64,000 nucleotides of DNA from Tubulanus polymorphus (GCF_964204645.1 NC_134026.1:3968001-4032000); one strand, 5' to 3'. Numbered from the stretch's first letter, positions 1 to 26,833 are shown. Notes: generated from the letters alone by a model not told the origin. Made by a program: numbers and translations.

Positions 1-21
1 CATGCAAAATTAACTTTTCAG

Positions 22-246
22 AATTTTTCACATGCATCTCATCCCTGGTGGGTACAACCAGGACTGGGTGATCAGACGATTAACCTGGTGCTCGTATGGG
101 ATTTTCACAACAGCTACTGTGGTCATAATACGGCAGGGAGTTATCAACAGAATTCAGACATGATAGGGTTGCGGGAACTTGATTATCCTATTATGATGCA
201 TACAGCAAATGAAGAAAGAAAGCTGCAGATATCCGAGGAACGCTAG
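22..246 (+). CDS. Last coding exon of an unrecognised gene (5' part outside window)
   Basis: A pyrimidine-rich acceptor ending in AG at 20-21 is followed by 74 open codons and a TAG stop at 244-246. The peptide is polar and looks coding: it has a WWVQPGLGDQ stretch near its start, an NSDMIGLRELDYP stretch in the middle and a charged end, NEERKLQISEER. I do not recognise the family. No AATAAA is obvious just downstream; the nearest candidates are variant signals near 370-400. The gene would run convergently with DCAF10. The exon could also be a chance open frame, but 225 bp open directly after a good acceptor in AT-rich DNA argues for a real terminal exon. Confidence 0.5.
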   Translation, partial: NFSHASHPWWVQPGLGDQTINLVLVWDFHNSYCGHNTAGSYQQNSDMIGLRELDYPIMMHTANEERKLQISEER

Positions 247-302
247 GTACAACACTAGAAAACCTAACATACAGCAGAGAAATGAGCTCCTTCACAAAGT
301 TC

Positions 303-308
303 TTTATT
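303..308 (-). terminator. DCAF10: Probable poly(A) signal of DCAF10
   Basis: Minus-strand AATAAA lies about 600 bp past the DCAF10 stop codon. It implies a 3' UTR covering roughly 280-910 that runs towards the end of the convergent gene at 22-246. Confidence 0.45.
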
Positions 309-910
309 GAATCCTACAACACATTAAGACCCAGTGGTTCTTTATGAATATTTTCATGAATAACTGCAATACAATGATACATCTGGTATAGAATAAGTGG
401 CCCATACAGGGCAACTGGTTGCAAATACATAACTTTTAAGAATATATCGCAGCTATTTTACTAGGTTTGATAGGTTGAATTACAGCACTGGTATAAACAC
501 ATGAACAAAAGTTCTAAACACATTGTACCCAAAATAGGAAATATATTTTCGTCAGTTATTCAATTAAGGTCAAACCCAGGCGCGTTGTGTAAGATATATG
601 CGGGTTGGTTTGTTTTTGATGTGGTAGGAACTGAATGAGATCTCTGACAAATTTTGAAACTTTGATGCTCAGATTTGGCCTCTGTGGGAATTCCATTGAT
701 AGGTCTAAATAAGTGAACAAATTTAAGACTGAGGGGTACATGTTTTAAGTGCAATACATATCTGCTTAATTTTTTTTAGAATAAAAAATGAGCACAACTT
801 AAACTTTTTGTAGATTGATTCAGTCAAACCCCCCATGCTACAGGCCTGACACTAACGGAAACTCTGAAGGTAACGCTGAACAAACAATTTGAGCTAGACA
901 ACTAAGATTC

Positions 911-3900
911 CTATAAAACTGGTTGATGAAAGTTCACATTTCCGTTCAAACACCCGGAAATCAGAAGACAATGCGTCGGTGAAAACTTTGTTGTCAATAC
1001 GGCGTTAGTGTGACTGATACACGTGCCGATCTCCGTCAGTTTACGCGGCGTGTTTGTTAAACTATCGCACAATTCGTTACAATCGTTATCGAAAGCGAGC
1101 AGACGCGTGCCGTACGCGAACGGTGAACAAACTAATCGTCCGTCACTGCTAAAACACGGCTCTTTGATAAATCCGCGGCCTACATTCGCTTCTTCGCAAT
1201 AATGCGTTAATCGCTTCGCGTTTCGATGTATTTTCGGTTTTGACGCGCCACCAGGGGTCCCCGTCGTGGCAACCGCATTATTGCTCAACAATAGGAGCGT
1301 TCGTTCGGGTACTTGCGAACCGGATCTGATAACGAACGTCACTGAACTGTTATCGTCGGTTCGAGCGGCGGATGAAGTTGTCGTAGCACCGGCGCCCGCG
1401 GGTGTCGCATCCGCGAATATCTGAGGTCGAGCCGTACGCGACGCTCTGTCCGTCTCCGACGACGGATACGATCGATTGACGCGAATCGGGCTGATCGTGA
1501 TCGCGCGACGATGAACGATCGAACTCGACGAGACGGGAGCGGTCGACTGCGTGATCGTTAATCTCCGAGACTCGGCTCCGGTAATTATCCGTATCGGCGA
1601 ACTCGTTCTCATCACCGCGGACGACGTCGATCTACCCCAGCTCTCTCTACGTGGGAATATATTTAAAAAGTTCCGTCTCGGCGGTGGCTCGGCGACCACG
1701 CGAGACGCCGATTCAGCGATTATCTGTTCTGAACTCGTACTCTGATCAGGCAGAATTTCAAAGTTCGCGCTATCACTGCCGTTCTTATCACCCGATTGTT
1801 CCGACTCTTCTTGGATCGATTCATCCTCGACTTCTCTTTCATCATTTTCAGGCTGTTCCTGTATGTCGTGAATACAAGTCCACTGAAAAAATATAAACCG
1901 TACACACTTATTCAACCTGAACTAGATCAAAACATTTCTGGAGCAGCACATTTAATTTAAACCCTATGAATTAAACTGAATTCACTAATATTTGACAACA
2001 GATTTTAATGGTCAACTCTTTTCGGGATTAAACATTTACCTCGGAGTTTTCATCTGAGCTTGTATTCCTGGAAAGCACGCTCCAGCCATAAGGATGAATC
2101 TGAAACCGACATTAAAAACAACCATGAAAATATGACAAGAACGTAGCAAGAAAAATTGCAGAAAAAAATCATAACGATATAATCAGAATATTCTACTCAA
2201 GTTCATGAGCTAAGAGAGATCACAGATAGGACAATAACATTGAATTCACAAAAATGTATTTGGGGTATAATCGGAAAGTGTTAACCTGTAATGAAGCGAT
2301 AACTTCAGCTTCGTTTCCGTCCGGGAAATCACTGATGAACTCGACGCGGTTTTTCTGTCGCTCGAACACTTGATTGTACATGTATCCCTGTCGTACGGGC
2401 GATTGAGACATCTGCATCAATCGATACATGTTCGGTTTGAATCCGTGCAGATCTCTGTTCAAAGTCGTCAGGTCTAAATTGTGCACGATCATCAGATAAC
2501 CGCCGGCGGTCGATATGACTAGTTTACGTCCGTCTGGCGTTAGTTTCGAGCGCATCAGTCCGTTTGTGTGAAATACACGAGTGAATGTGGTTTCTGGTTT
2601 TTCGGAATAGCTGTAAAGAAACGTACCTTCATCGAGTAACTAACAGCACTAAAAGGCATTTACAGTATTCTCTTCAAATTGAAATCAAGTTGCTTCCAAT
2701 CGTTTGCCCTAGGGACATGCAAGTCATAGGAACTGATGTCAAGTGCGTACTATCTGCCTACATAGCTTGGTAGAACTTATCTAAACTAATCAAAATGCAC
2801 CAAGGTTTACTAGAATTAAGCCTTGTTTATTTGACCAGGTTGACTTCAGCCTTTATGTTTTCATTATGCAGCCAGACTAGCTAAAGATTTAATTGACCTT
2901 TTCAAATTGTTTTCAATTGTCATCTGACGACGGGCTCAATTTACGTGTAGAGTTAGCACCTCGAAAAGTGCTCTATTTTCGCGTACATATCTTATGAATG
3001 TACCCTATCTATGTGGAATCTTTGGATTTAAAGGTTTGGAAAATAGATGATCTGATTGTATTCAAACCCATAATGGAATATCTATTTTTTGTAAAGCCTA
3101 CAGACTGTCAATGCAGCACCATTGACAAATGAAAGAGCTTGAGCGCATTTCTCAAAAGGAAACAAGCAATATACAAATCTATGAGTTATTTTCACTATGA
3201 TCATGAAATAACTTGACATAATTAAGTAAAGTGTTTCAATACAAAGCCCCGATGTTGATCATATTTTGCAGATTCAACAACTAGCTACTAATAACTTATA
3301 GGATACAAAATCAAAATTGTTGTGTTTCTTGACAAGTTGTTTTAATTTTTCGATCAGACGACCGGGTCGAAAAATTGCGTAATGCTCACTTGTTTATATC
3401 CCAGGTGTAAATGCTACCGTCGAATCCGGAAGTTAACAGCAAACCGGCGTCATCGGCGTATTCAATATTCTTCACCCAATTCGAGTGTCCGTATAGCGTA
3501 CGGATTTTATGCCGCAAATAGCGTACATCCCACACTGATATAGTCGTATCGTCGGAACATGTGGCAAATATCCGAGAATCTAAAAACCTGAAAAATTGGC
3601 AAAAAAATGTCAAATTTGAGCTGTGAGTTAAAAAGATTTTAAATGAAAAATTAAACATATCCATCAAATCCATCCCAGACAAAAATGAATAGACTTAAGT
3701 TGAAATGAAGCTAATAATTAAGTTTTCTTTTTACCTAACACAATTAACACAATCATTATGAGCATTGTTTTTATGTCCGATCAGTTTTCCGTTCAATGGA
3801 TCAAACAGTAAAAAACTCTTCCTCTCGCAGGCGGCCACCATTATAGACCTGAAATATTCCGACAAAACCGTTATCATTCAAATTCCACATGGCAAAAATC

Positions 3901-5876
3901 TTGAAATTGTTAGCGAACACAAATACTTAGGCTAGACTTTTTCCGCTAATGGTTCCTTTCGCAGGGCAAAGGAAGAACTTAGAAAATCCGCCAATCGAGC
4001 TATGTTAAGTATAATACGCATGATAGGACACCAAAATTGCTCAGTCGATGTTGCCATAAATTTATTTGATAACCTTGTAACCCCAATTCTCCTATATGGT
4101 TGCGAGGTGTGGATGCCCAACAATAACCTGGCCAAAAAATTGCTGAAAAACAAGGCTTTCTCTTTGGAAGAAACTTTTGAAAAGGACATCCACCTCACAC
4201 AACTTTTAGCCAAATTTTGTAAATTCGTGCTGAATGTGAATAGAAGAACCACCAACATAGCTGTGACAGGAGAATTGGGGTTATATCCCTTGTATATTAA
4301 CTGTTGTACCAGAATTATTAACTATTGGTAACATATATGTACAGACAGCAACGGAATTGTAAATAGAACACTGAAAGATATCCGGGATGAGGATAAGTTT
4401 CATTGTGATTGGAAAGTGTTTTTGAATGCGTTGTTAAAGACTAGCAGAAGCGATGTAGATGTATATGGTAATTTTGTACCGACTAATCTTCCAAGCTGTA
4501 TTAAACATATCCTACAAGAAAGATACAAAATATTTTGGCATGATAAAATCAAAAAATTTAGTAAACTTCAATGCTTGAGTAATATCAAATCCGAATTTTG
4601 CATGGAACAGTACCTGCTACTTAATATCCCAAAAACATTTAAATCTGCAATATCACGACTCAGATCAAGCGCACACTCCCTACTAATTGAAAAAGGGAGA
4701 CACCTCAATCTAGCAAGAGAGAATAGGTTATGTGAGAAATGTAATATTGTTGAGGATGAATTCCACTTTGTTATGCAATGTTCAAAGTGGTCTGACAATA
4801 GAAAAACTCTTCTTGAAGAATTATATAGAAATTTTCCGGAATGCAGGAGGTCCTCAAGTGAGTGTAAATTCAGAAGCATTATGTCAACTGTACAGATGGC
4901 GTATAGCCTTGGGAAATTTATAAAGGCTTCTTGCTAGATTCAGCTATGTGTATGTATATGACAGGATATGACGTTGTTTACTGAATCAGATTTTTTACTT
5001 GTACATAGCCTACTCATATGAACCGTCTCGGACTATTGAATCCTAGTCATAGTATAGAGAAACTAGTGTATCTGCCTATCTTATCATGTTTGTATATAGA
5101 CTGCTATAAATTTTATCTGGTTTTGATATATACTATACATGTATTCTTCTTTGTTTTCCTCTTTATTGTAAAAAGCCAATAATGTCATTTGTATATTACG
5201 GTGCAATAAAGATTAAATTGAATTGATTGAGTGAAATAAACCCAAACTTTAGGCCTTTTTATGAACCAGCAAAATCGAAATAGATTAGAGGCCTTTTTAT
5301 GAACCAGCAAAATCGAAATAGATTAGCTATTTAGATTATATAGCCGATTAGTGTCAATTAGCATAACCGGGTATGTTGGTTGATAAAAACGCCAGGTAGA
5401 AATTATTCAATTATGGCCTACTCAGCAGCGACTTCTACCGAGAACACCATATCGGTTGGATTAGATAATCGGCATACTTGCTCGCCGAGCGAGTATGCTG
5501 AGTATGCTAATCGATTATGATAACCAATGTTCATAAAAATGACGGATTATGACATAATCCATGCTCATAAAAACGTTTTGCATACTCGAATATACTAATC
5601 GAGTGTTCATAAAAAGGCCTTTTCAGTTTCATTACCACTGTCGACCCGAAAACCACAATTCAAATTCGTTAGTTTGTCTTACCCATCCAATGAAAAATCA
5701 AAGTTGAATATTCCACCATGGTCGGTATGGTCAACTGTCGATCTCGGGTCCCAGGAATGAATTTTCTTAATGTTGGAATAAAGAGTGGGCAGAATTTGAC
5801 TTTTCGAACAACTCTGTGAACTTCCTAATCGTCGGTTTTCCAGCCATTTCCAAGGTTCCTGGTGAGTTCTCTTCAT
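911..5876 (-). CDS. DCAF10: DDB1- and CUL4-associated factor 10 (WD40 repeat protein)
   Basis: Substrate-receptor subunit of the CUL4-DDB1 ubiquitin ligase (family knowledge). Coding exons in transcription order are 5876-5683, 3848-3735, 3587-3390, 2610-2286, 2099-2040 and 1882-911. All have GT/AG ends and matching phases, giving 620 aa. Conserved WD40 blocks read FATCSDDTTISVWDVRYL, SNWVKNIEYADDAGLLLTSG and, near the C-terminus, AVLTTKFSPTHCLLISGCLN, all close to human DCAF10. The ATG at 5876 is chosen because an in-frame TAG lies 15 bp upstream (5889-5891); the N-terminus is therefore short, without the long proline-rich leader I recall in human. The large last exon adds a Ser/Thr/Arg-rich low-complexity insert. 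Intron 1 carries a LINE and a foldback element. The gene is head to head with GEMIN4. Confidence 0.92.
3855..5226 (+). mobile_element. Decayed non-LTR retrotransposon (LINE) 3' end, antisense in DCAF10 intron 1
   Basis: The translated remains match the C-terminal part of a LINE ORF2. First comes the end of the reverse transcriptase: HKYLG, then an in-frame TAG at 3933-3935, then TFSANGSF, followed by LVTPILLYGCEVW. A CCHC zinc-knuckle-like segment follows at about 4725-4800, CEKCNIVEDEFHFVMQC (C-x2-C-x7-H-x4-C). The frame breaks again at about 4329. Sequence ends in AATAAAG and an A/T-rich TTGAATTGATTGA tail at about 5205-5226, as expected of a 5'-truncated copy. The style suggests the CR1/L2-like side of LINEs, but I cannot assign a clade. 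It is inactive. Confidence 0.85.
5251..5620. mobile_element. Foldback/MITE-like element in DCAF10 intron 1
   Basis: A 16-bp sequence, AGGCCTTTTTATGAAC, begins at 5251 and returns as its exact reverse complement at 5605-5620. The left end is duplicated as two perfect 38-bp units (5251-5288 and 5289-5326). The interior contains more inverted scraps built on the same words (GATTAG/CTAATC, GTTCATAAAAA). There is no coding capacity. It abuts the LINE tail. Confidence 0.65.
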
Positions 5877-6451
5877 CGTCAACAAAATCTACGATGCGCG
5901 AATGATGATTTGAGTTGTATTTACAGCATTTTGATCCTAGTAGCGTCGGGAAAACGACTTAGAACAAGATTTTCTGAGCGATTTCAATAAATTAAGAACA
6001 AGCTAGATCTGTCGTGCTGTAACCGCAAATTCGTGTGGAGCCATCGTTTGTAGAGGTTCGCTTTTTGCTTCGGTTTTCGGCGATTAAATCAAAATCACAT
6101 TTTAGGGCAAGAATAAACGTTGACACATTTTATAAGGCACGAGATATATTAGGAACCATATTTTACCAGTTAAATACCCTAAATTAAACCACTCTTTCGT
6201 GTAAAATGCATCAATAATTACCAATTTGTTTGGTCAAGTTGCAAAAGTAGCAGCACCTCCTGGTATGTTGCAAGGCTATTAAAGCGGGCCGGATTAATTT
6301 GACATTTCTTGCTGTAAAATATAATTAGTTACTTACACTCATATGAAAGTATTGTTAATTTTCTGATTATACTGTTCCACTGACGTGATTAAAATGAATC
6401 TTATTCTTTATTTTCTAGGAGTGTTAAAGAAAAGATAAAAGTCTGGGAGAG
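5877..6451. promoter_or_regulatory. Shared bidirectional promoter region DCAF10 / GEMIN4
   Basis: Only 575 bp separate the divergent start codons of DCAF10 (5876, -) and GEMIN4 (6452, +). A spliced 5' leader is likely for GEMIN4: a strong acceptor (TTATTTTCTAG) ends at 6418, just before its start exon. No TATA box is convincing. The interval must hold both transcription starts. Confidence 0.6.
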
Positions 6452-9400
6452 ATGGACCTGACGCCTGAATTTGCGCTTTTAGGTTCTACAATTAACTTTC
6501 TAGGATGTCGGGTAGGACTCATCATCACCAATTTTTGTATTTCACTAAATCTCAATTAATTTTGAACAAACTGTCAGTTTCAAGTGTGCAGTATTGACAT
6601 TTTATTCTAGTGATGACTAACAATCTCGTATTGAATTCTTATAGTTAAGCACTGGTGCGTTATCAGATATCCAACCTAACGACCCTGAGCTGAAATCCTG
6701 CATCGGAGTTCTTCACAAAACGATGAAAAAAATCTTGAATGGATTGGAAAAAGATTTGACTGCTAGTGAAAGAGAATTAGTTGAATTTAAGATTGCCTGT
6801 TACTTTGTGCTGATAATTGTCAGGCAACACTACATCAGTAGTGAAAATAATGTGGATTGTGATCCATTAACTGGAACATTGCCTGACATGAGCAAATCAT
6901 TTCTATTCTCAGCTGTTCAAGACTTAGATTTTTTCAAGGTAAATTTTCGAGAAAAAAGCTAAGAAATATAAGGTCTGGGTTTTCAAAACTTTTTGGGATA
7001 AGTGAAAATCTAATAATTGCATTTTTCTCACAGTCTACATGGGTTTTACTCTTAGGCAAATTTGAATACATGGTTAGTTTAAAATTACTGAATTTTTCAA
7101 TTGTAGGCAATGATTCTTCTACCACATTCGTTACAACAGAAAATCACCTCAGACCTTTGCGAATACTGGTCAGTTGTTTGTGACAATCCTGAAGACTTCA
7201 TGCAATTCATCAAATTATTTCAACGATTTGTAAACTCAGAGATCCATATCTGCACAATTATGCTACACAAGTTGATAGCTATTTTAGAAGCTAATTCGAA
7301 ACAATGGAATACATCAAAGCAGGGCGATATACTTCTCAACCTAATGGAGGTTTTCCTGAGCATGGTTGACCCGAAGTTGAAAAGCAAACTTCCATCCTAT
7401 TTGTCGGTATATTCTAAGAAAGCGAAGCTGTCATTCGACTGGGTTTTGTCAAATCATACAATTCGCGATGACAGTCAAATGAAGAACGTTTCTGATGAGG
7501 CTTTTATTACTTTTTGTGAGAAGTTGTGTGAAAGCATTATGCGCTTGCCTACTAGTTGGTTCACAGTTCTGACTGGGATGATCGACCAATTTGAAGATTT
7601 TGGCAACATGGAAAGTAATTCAGTTAGAAAGTCGATGCAATACATGGAAATAATGAAAAATTTCATCGAATTTGTTCGTGCAAGTCCAGAGTTGCAAAAT
7701 GAAAATGCCAAAATCTTGGAACAATTGATAACGAAACACGATTCGATGTTTGTAAATCCTAGTGCTGCACTTGATGAGGACCAACTGAAAGTTCATATTC
7801 AAATCGTGAATGAAAGGTTACCTAATCATAAAGAACATTTCATTCACTTGCTGAATTTAAGAGATTTTGATAAAAAATTAGAACCAATGTGGTTGAATTG
7901 CATTCGTTCCAATGTGGATATTCTCAACGACTCTGCTTCCATTTTAATTCTGATTCAGTTGTACGAGTATCTACACAATACACAGTCTATACATGAGAAG
8001 GATATTTTGCGAATTCTTGAAAAAAGTTTCAAAATGCTGCCTGAAATTGAAGTTAACAAGATTTTCAAGAACATGTCAGAATTTGATCAATTTCCTTCGG
8101 ATGTAAAACTGTATGATCTCACATCCTCGATATTCAACAGATTGACCGAGGGAACTCGGAAGAATGAGGTATTTCCTGAATTCGCCTGGCTGTGTTTGAA
8201 TTATCCAAGCCTGATGGTCGACCGAGCTGTCATGTTTGCTGTGAAACATTCTGGTCAAACTAAACCGATTTCAATGCTGTTACATGCAGTCTATAATGTG
8301 TGTACTATGTCAACAGAGTCATCAACGCTTCTAGAATCTACATTAATCAAACACATAGACTCCTCATTCTTGTCAGAAAAAGAATGTGAAAATGCTAAAA
8401 TGTTGATCAAATTACTGATGTCCCCACAAGAAAATTCATCCTCGCGAGGAAATCTTCTGATACCATTATTTCTGATGAAACATTTTGTAAATCACCCTGT
8501 TGGGGATTTAAATTCGAAGATTTTGTTTGGGATAGATATGTTTTACTTCATCGCAGAGCTCAATTTTGACTACAAATTTGAAAGTGTCGACTTGTTCCCA
8601 TTCTTGATACGACTTGCCTTCAAATTGAACCAATGTTTGCAGATCCTTACGAATAACAAAAACTCTGTTCTTTCGTATAAACAGAAATGTATGAAAGCTA
8701 TTGAAATAACCATCAATTTGTTGCTGAAAAAAGGTGATTCGAAGTCAACTTGTTATCACGCGTGGTTAGAATCATATCTCATTCAAATCGACTGGACTAT
8801 TCATCTATACATAGATTCGAAACTTAATGGCCATTCATACAGCGGTGTTAGACTCGATATTCTATCATTCGTCAAAGCGTGTGCCATCTGCGATGTATTA
8901 ACCGTTGATAATCTGGAAAGTAAGACTGTTCCTTATAACGAACTAGTTGCCTGTTTAGTGAAAGTTTTACCGTATTGCCTGCTCACTGAATGGAGGAACA
9001 TTATGCGAATAGTTGGTGAATTGTACAAACACGAACGAATATTACTCGAGCGCAACGATAACAGCGGTTGTCCGATGAATCTATCCCAGATACTGTACGA
9101 CGTTCTGTACGTTAGTTCTGCAACACAAGAAGGAACGGTACTTGTCCATATGGTGCAATGTTATTGTATCATAACCAAGGTGAGAACTCTTTTACGTTAC
9201 TTAACTGAACTCTTGTTTAGGGATCATTCATTTATAACGTACGCATAAAATTTGAAATTTTCAACCCCCCTCCCCTCTGTACGCAAAATCGGCCATTTTT
9301 TCATATACATTAAGCATTACAAAACGCAATTGCACTGACCCCCTCCCCCTCCCCTAATGCGTACGTAATAAATGAATGACCCCTTACCAGTAAATGATTT

Positions 9401-9699
9401 GAAAGTGTTCTTTTGATTATTTTCAGGAATTCATATCCACACAAATTACATATGGAGATATCCTCTATTTGTTCATCCAAGCGATTGAGTTGATGAAAAT
9501 TCTCCCGGAATCCACAGCTGAATCGGTCGGCGTTATGACTATTGACTTTTTACTAATCATAGAGAAACAAACCATGGCTGCTGAACAGCTCAAACGAATT
9601 GATGAATATCTCTGTAATCTCAAAGATGAAAGATTCTCAATCATTCTCAAGAAATGGACGAACATTTGTCAATCTTTGTCACAATCTGTCAGTAATTAA
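6452..9699 (+). CDS. GEMIN4: Gem-associated protein 4 (SMN complex subunit)
   Basis: Gemin4 is a helical-repeat component of the SMN complex that assembles Sm cores on snRNAs (family knowledge). Exons are 6452-6511, 6645-6938, 7107-9179 and 9427-9699; all junctions are GT-AG and in phase, giving 899 aa versus about 1058 in human. The family call rests on scattered collinear blocks recalled from human Gemin4: the start MDLTPE, the LLMSPQEN stretch, QIDWTIHLYIDSKLNGH, ACLVKVLPYCLLTEWRNIM and the C-terminal helical end. Overall identity is low and I ran no alignment. The start is the first ATG after the acceptor at 6417-6418. AATAAA lies at 9750-9755. Confidence 0.78.
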
Positions 9700-9749
9700 T
9701 GTATTTCCTTGGAATCCATCAAACATGAAAGTTAAGAAATATAAGGTAC

Positions 9750-9768
9750 AATAAATGAAATGTTTATT
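9750..9768. terminator. Opposed poly(A) signals of GEMIN4 (+) and SNRNP200 (-)
   Basis: AATAAA on the + strand (9750-9755) is 51 bp past the GEMIN4 stop. AATAAA on the - strand (TTTATT at 9763-9768) is 225 bp past the SNRNP200 stop. Since cleavage follows a signal by 10-30 nt, the two mRNAs should overlap at their 3' ends. Confidence 0.6.
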
Positions 9769-9992
9769 TTCTACGAAATGCATTTATATATATACAGTAA
9801 ACACTGCTGACAACCATTTAGAAATATCTGTGTATGATACAATTAATGAAGGAAATATTTTGTTCTTGCAAACACTTAAACTAAGGCAAAATTACGTACA
9901 CTAAAGTCATGTAATTAAGTTTTTTTTCCATGATTCATTAATTTCATGAATAATAAATATGAATGTTGATAATCAGAAGAAACATGTATTAT

Positions 9993-24307
<14,315 letters not shown>

Positions 24308-24873
24308 GTTGAACGACTACTGAACGTTCGTCGAAATAGGGTTCGAATCCCATTATTCCAAACTATTCGAAACGGCGATTTTCTCAGCAGCGATGATGCG
24401 CGCATCATTTCGATAATCTTTTAATCGATGCGAACTGACGTTTTCTTTTATTCATTATGAATTCACATTGAGATCTATCACAGATCACAGAACTATGATT
24501 TAGAGTTAATGCACGCGTTCAGAATGATACCTCTCAGTTTTGAAGATATCCAATAGTGAAACCGATAGTAGAAAACTGCAGCATATGAATTAGTCAGTAA
24601 CCTGACTGTGGTTTAGTTTTACGATCGGATATTTTCACAAACCACATTGGTATATAAGCCCATCCGATTATAAAAAGCTTACCACTAACGATTAGGCAAC
24701 TAACTACATATGAATGTAATTCGATCAAAATATCTCAATCCTTTACAATATTACAGAAAAACACATTTTCTTAATATATTACCATTTATTCATTATCCTT
24801 CACAAAAAATAATCCAACAAAAAATGAAAAATTTAAAAGCCAAAAATGCGAAAAAGAGTTTATTTTATAACAG
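24308..24873. promoter_or_regulatory. Interval holding SNRNP200 promoter and DDRGK1 3' UTR
   Basis: There are 566 bp between the SNRNP200 start codon and the DDRGK1 stop. A minus-strand AATAAA (TTTATT at 24785-24790) is a likely DDRGK1 poly(A) signal 84 bp past its stop. The remainder should carry the SNRNP200 5' leader and promoter. No TATA box is evident. Confidence 0.5.
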
Positions 24874-26524
24874 CTATGCGGATACATCTACAGACTCTGA
24901 GGCTGACATAAGTTTTTTCTGTATCTCATTATCGGGCGAAAGGTCTATTAATTTATTGCTCGATTCCGCTAGCTCTGTGATTGAAACTCTTCCTCTCTGT
25001 TTGATGAATTTAGCCACTGCCTCCAGTTCTTCCATCGTGATATAAATGAATTTGCCTCGGTCGTCGATGACGCCGGTTAATCTACCTTCTTCTTGTAAAC
25101 TTTGCACACGTTCAATACAATCCTAAAACAATAATTTAGCAATAAATTAGCAATTAGACTTAATCACTGAATTGTGCAAAATCAAAATTAAGTTTTATGT
25201 AATTTAGTACCTGAGTTTTGATTTTGAAATGTGCCGCTAAATCCTCAAGCATAACAACTTTCATTTGCTGTAAAATAGAAAGTTGAAATATGCTATATGT
25301 TTTTCAACCGTAGATCAAGAAAAGAATTAAATGAGAAGATAGCTTACCTTTATATAATCGATGAACTCTTGTAACAGTGATTCAGGCTAAGAAAAAAAAC
25401 ATGAGGAAGATTTTTTAAGCAATAATTAAATGGAATATGAGTAGAAACTTCCAAAAACTAAATAACTTACATCAGCATCCAAGTTTTCTACATCTACACC
25501 CTCCTCATCAACTGTGAATGCTTCTTTCATTTTTAAATATTCTTCATGTGCTCTTTTTTCTTCTTCTTCTTTCCTTTTCTTCTCTTCAGCTTCCTGTAAT
25601 ACAGGTATGATTAGTGGCAAGATATCAAAACTATAAATTCATTTCACAACCGTTAAAAAGCAAGTAAAAGCATAATTTCTTACTCGAAGCGCTTCTTCTG
25701 CTTTTTCTTGTTCCTCTTTCTCTTTCCTCAGTTTCTCAAATTCTGCCTCTCTTTTCTTCCTTTCTTCGCGATCCCTCTCTACTTGCTGAAACAATAAAAT
25801 ATCAAAGATTTAAAAAACATTTCTGACAAAATCTTTTCTATCTTAAGCATTTGATCAACACTGATTCGTTACCTCTCTCATGGCCTTTTTCTCAGCTTTT
25901 TCCTGAATTTTTCTTAGTTTCTTTGCTCCAATTTTACCCTCTGTATCATCGATATCGAGCTCATAAGGAAGAGGTCCATCTTCTCCGTCTTCATCGTCCA
26001 TATCTTCTGCAAACGTTAAGGGAGAAAATTATCAATTAGTTTTATAACTAATGTTGACAATATGAAGCAATATATGCGTTTTTACTTCGACGCCAATAAA
26101 CTTTCAAGTTTGAATTAAGCTTTCCTCTTTACCTTCTTCATTGACATTCCTCTGTGGCCGACGCAATCTTTGCCTCGCCCTCGCTCCTCCAGCACGCCGT
26201 GCAGCTGCAACTGCTGGAGCGACATCACCTCCTCCTTCCCCAGCTGGATCGCGTATCCTCCTTCTACCTCCTCTTGTTTCTTCTTGAATTGCAGCTGTAA
26301 AATAATCAATCTAGTAGACACATAATCAATGATCAAATAAAATAGCCTTATTAATTGACATTGGTCTTGATACGTAATTTTTGGCGTCACTTTTTCACTC
26401 GCTATGTCAACGGAAACTTACCCTGAATAGCGCTTTTACCAAATTTTGTGATAAAAAATAGAGCAACAACTATTATTAAAGCCATAACGGCGTAAACCAT
26501 CGGATCAATGCCAAATGTATCCAT
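24874..26524 (-). CDS. DDRGK1: DDRGK domain-containing protein 1 (UFBP1, UFMylation factor)
   Basis: ER-anchored adaptor of the UFM1 ligase (family knowledge). Exons in order are 26524-26422, 26294-26133, 26006-25873, 25785-25684, 25593-25471, 25386-25348, 25267-25211 and 25122-24874. Phases all agree, giving 322 aa (human about 314). The N-terminus has one membrane helix at residues 9-25 ([16 protein letters not shown]). A Gly/Ala/Arg-rich stretch and a long Lys/Glu coiled-coil region follow, then a C-terminal winged-helix region containing the signature DDRGK at 260-264 within [20 protein letters not shown]. The 39-bp exon 6 is the smallest. It is transcribed in the same direction as SNRNP200. 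Confidence 0.96.
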
Positions 26525-26620
26525 ATTGCAGGAATTTTAGAAGAGTTGCGTTAGAAAATGAAACCGGAAGTCTCCACACTATGGTTTGCGATCGTTTGAA
26601 AAAGATATCCCCTTTTCTAT

Positions 26621-26668
26621 GGAAGCCCTGAGATGACATTGCCAGTTGCCTTAGTAGTTGCCAGTTGC
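26621..26668. repeat. Inverted-duplicate copy upstream of DDRGK1 (partner 30201-30246)
   Basis: The sequence from GGAAGCCCTGAGATGACATT onward (26621-26668) recurs in reverse complement at 30201-30246 with one or two mismatches, including a repeated GCAACTGGCAACT word. It lies about 100 bp upstream of the DDRGK1 start codon and may be part of its promoter or leader. Confidence 0.65.
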
Positions 26669-26833
26669 GAGTTGAGCGTCAACAACCGTCAACGGGCCCA
26701 GTGTAAATGTGCAGTGTCGGAACGTATGGTTTTGTGCTGTTGATATAACCGCATCTAAGGTTGTCGGCAGACAAGTTGGTGGGATTATTTTTTTTCGGTT
26801 GAAAAAAAGAAGTAGATTGCAAGAATAAAACAC

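Noticed and set aside
24338-24352. B-box-like GGTTCGAATCC upstream of SNRNP200
   Set aside because: No A box or tRNA fold surrounds it; it is a chance match in the 5' leader region.
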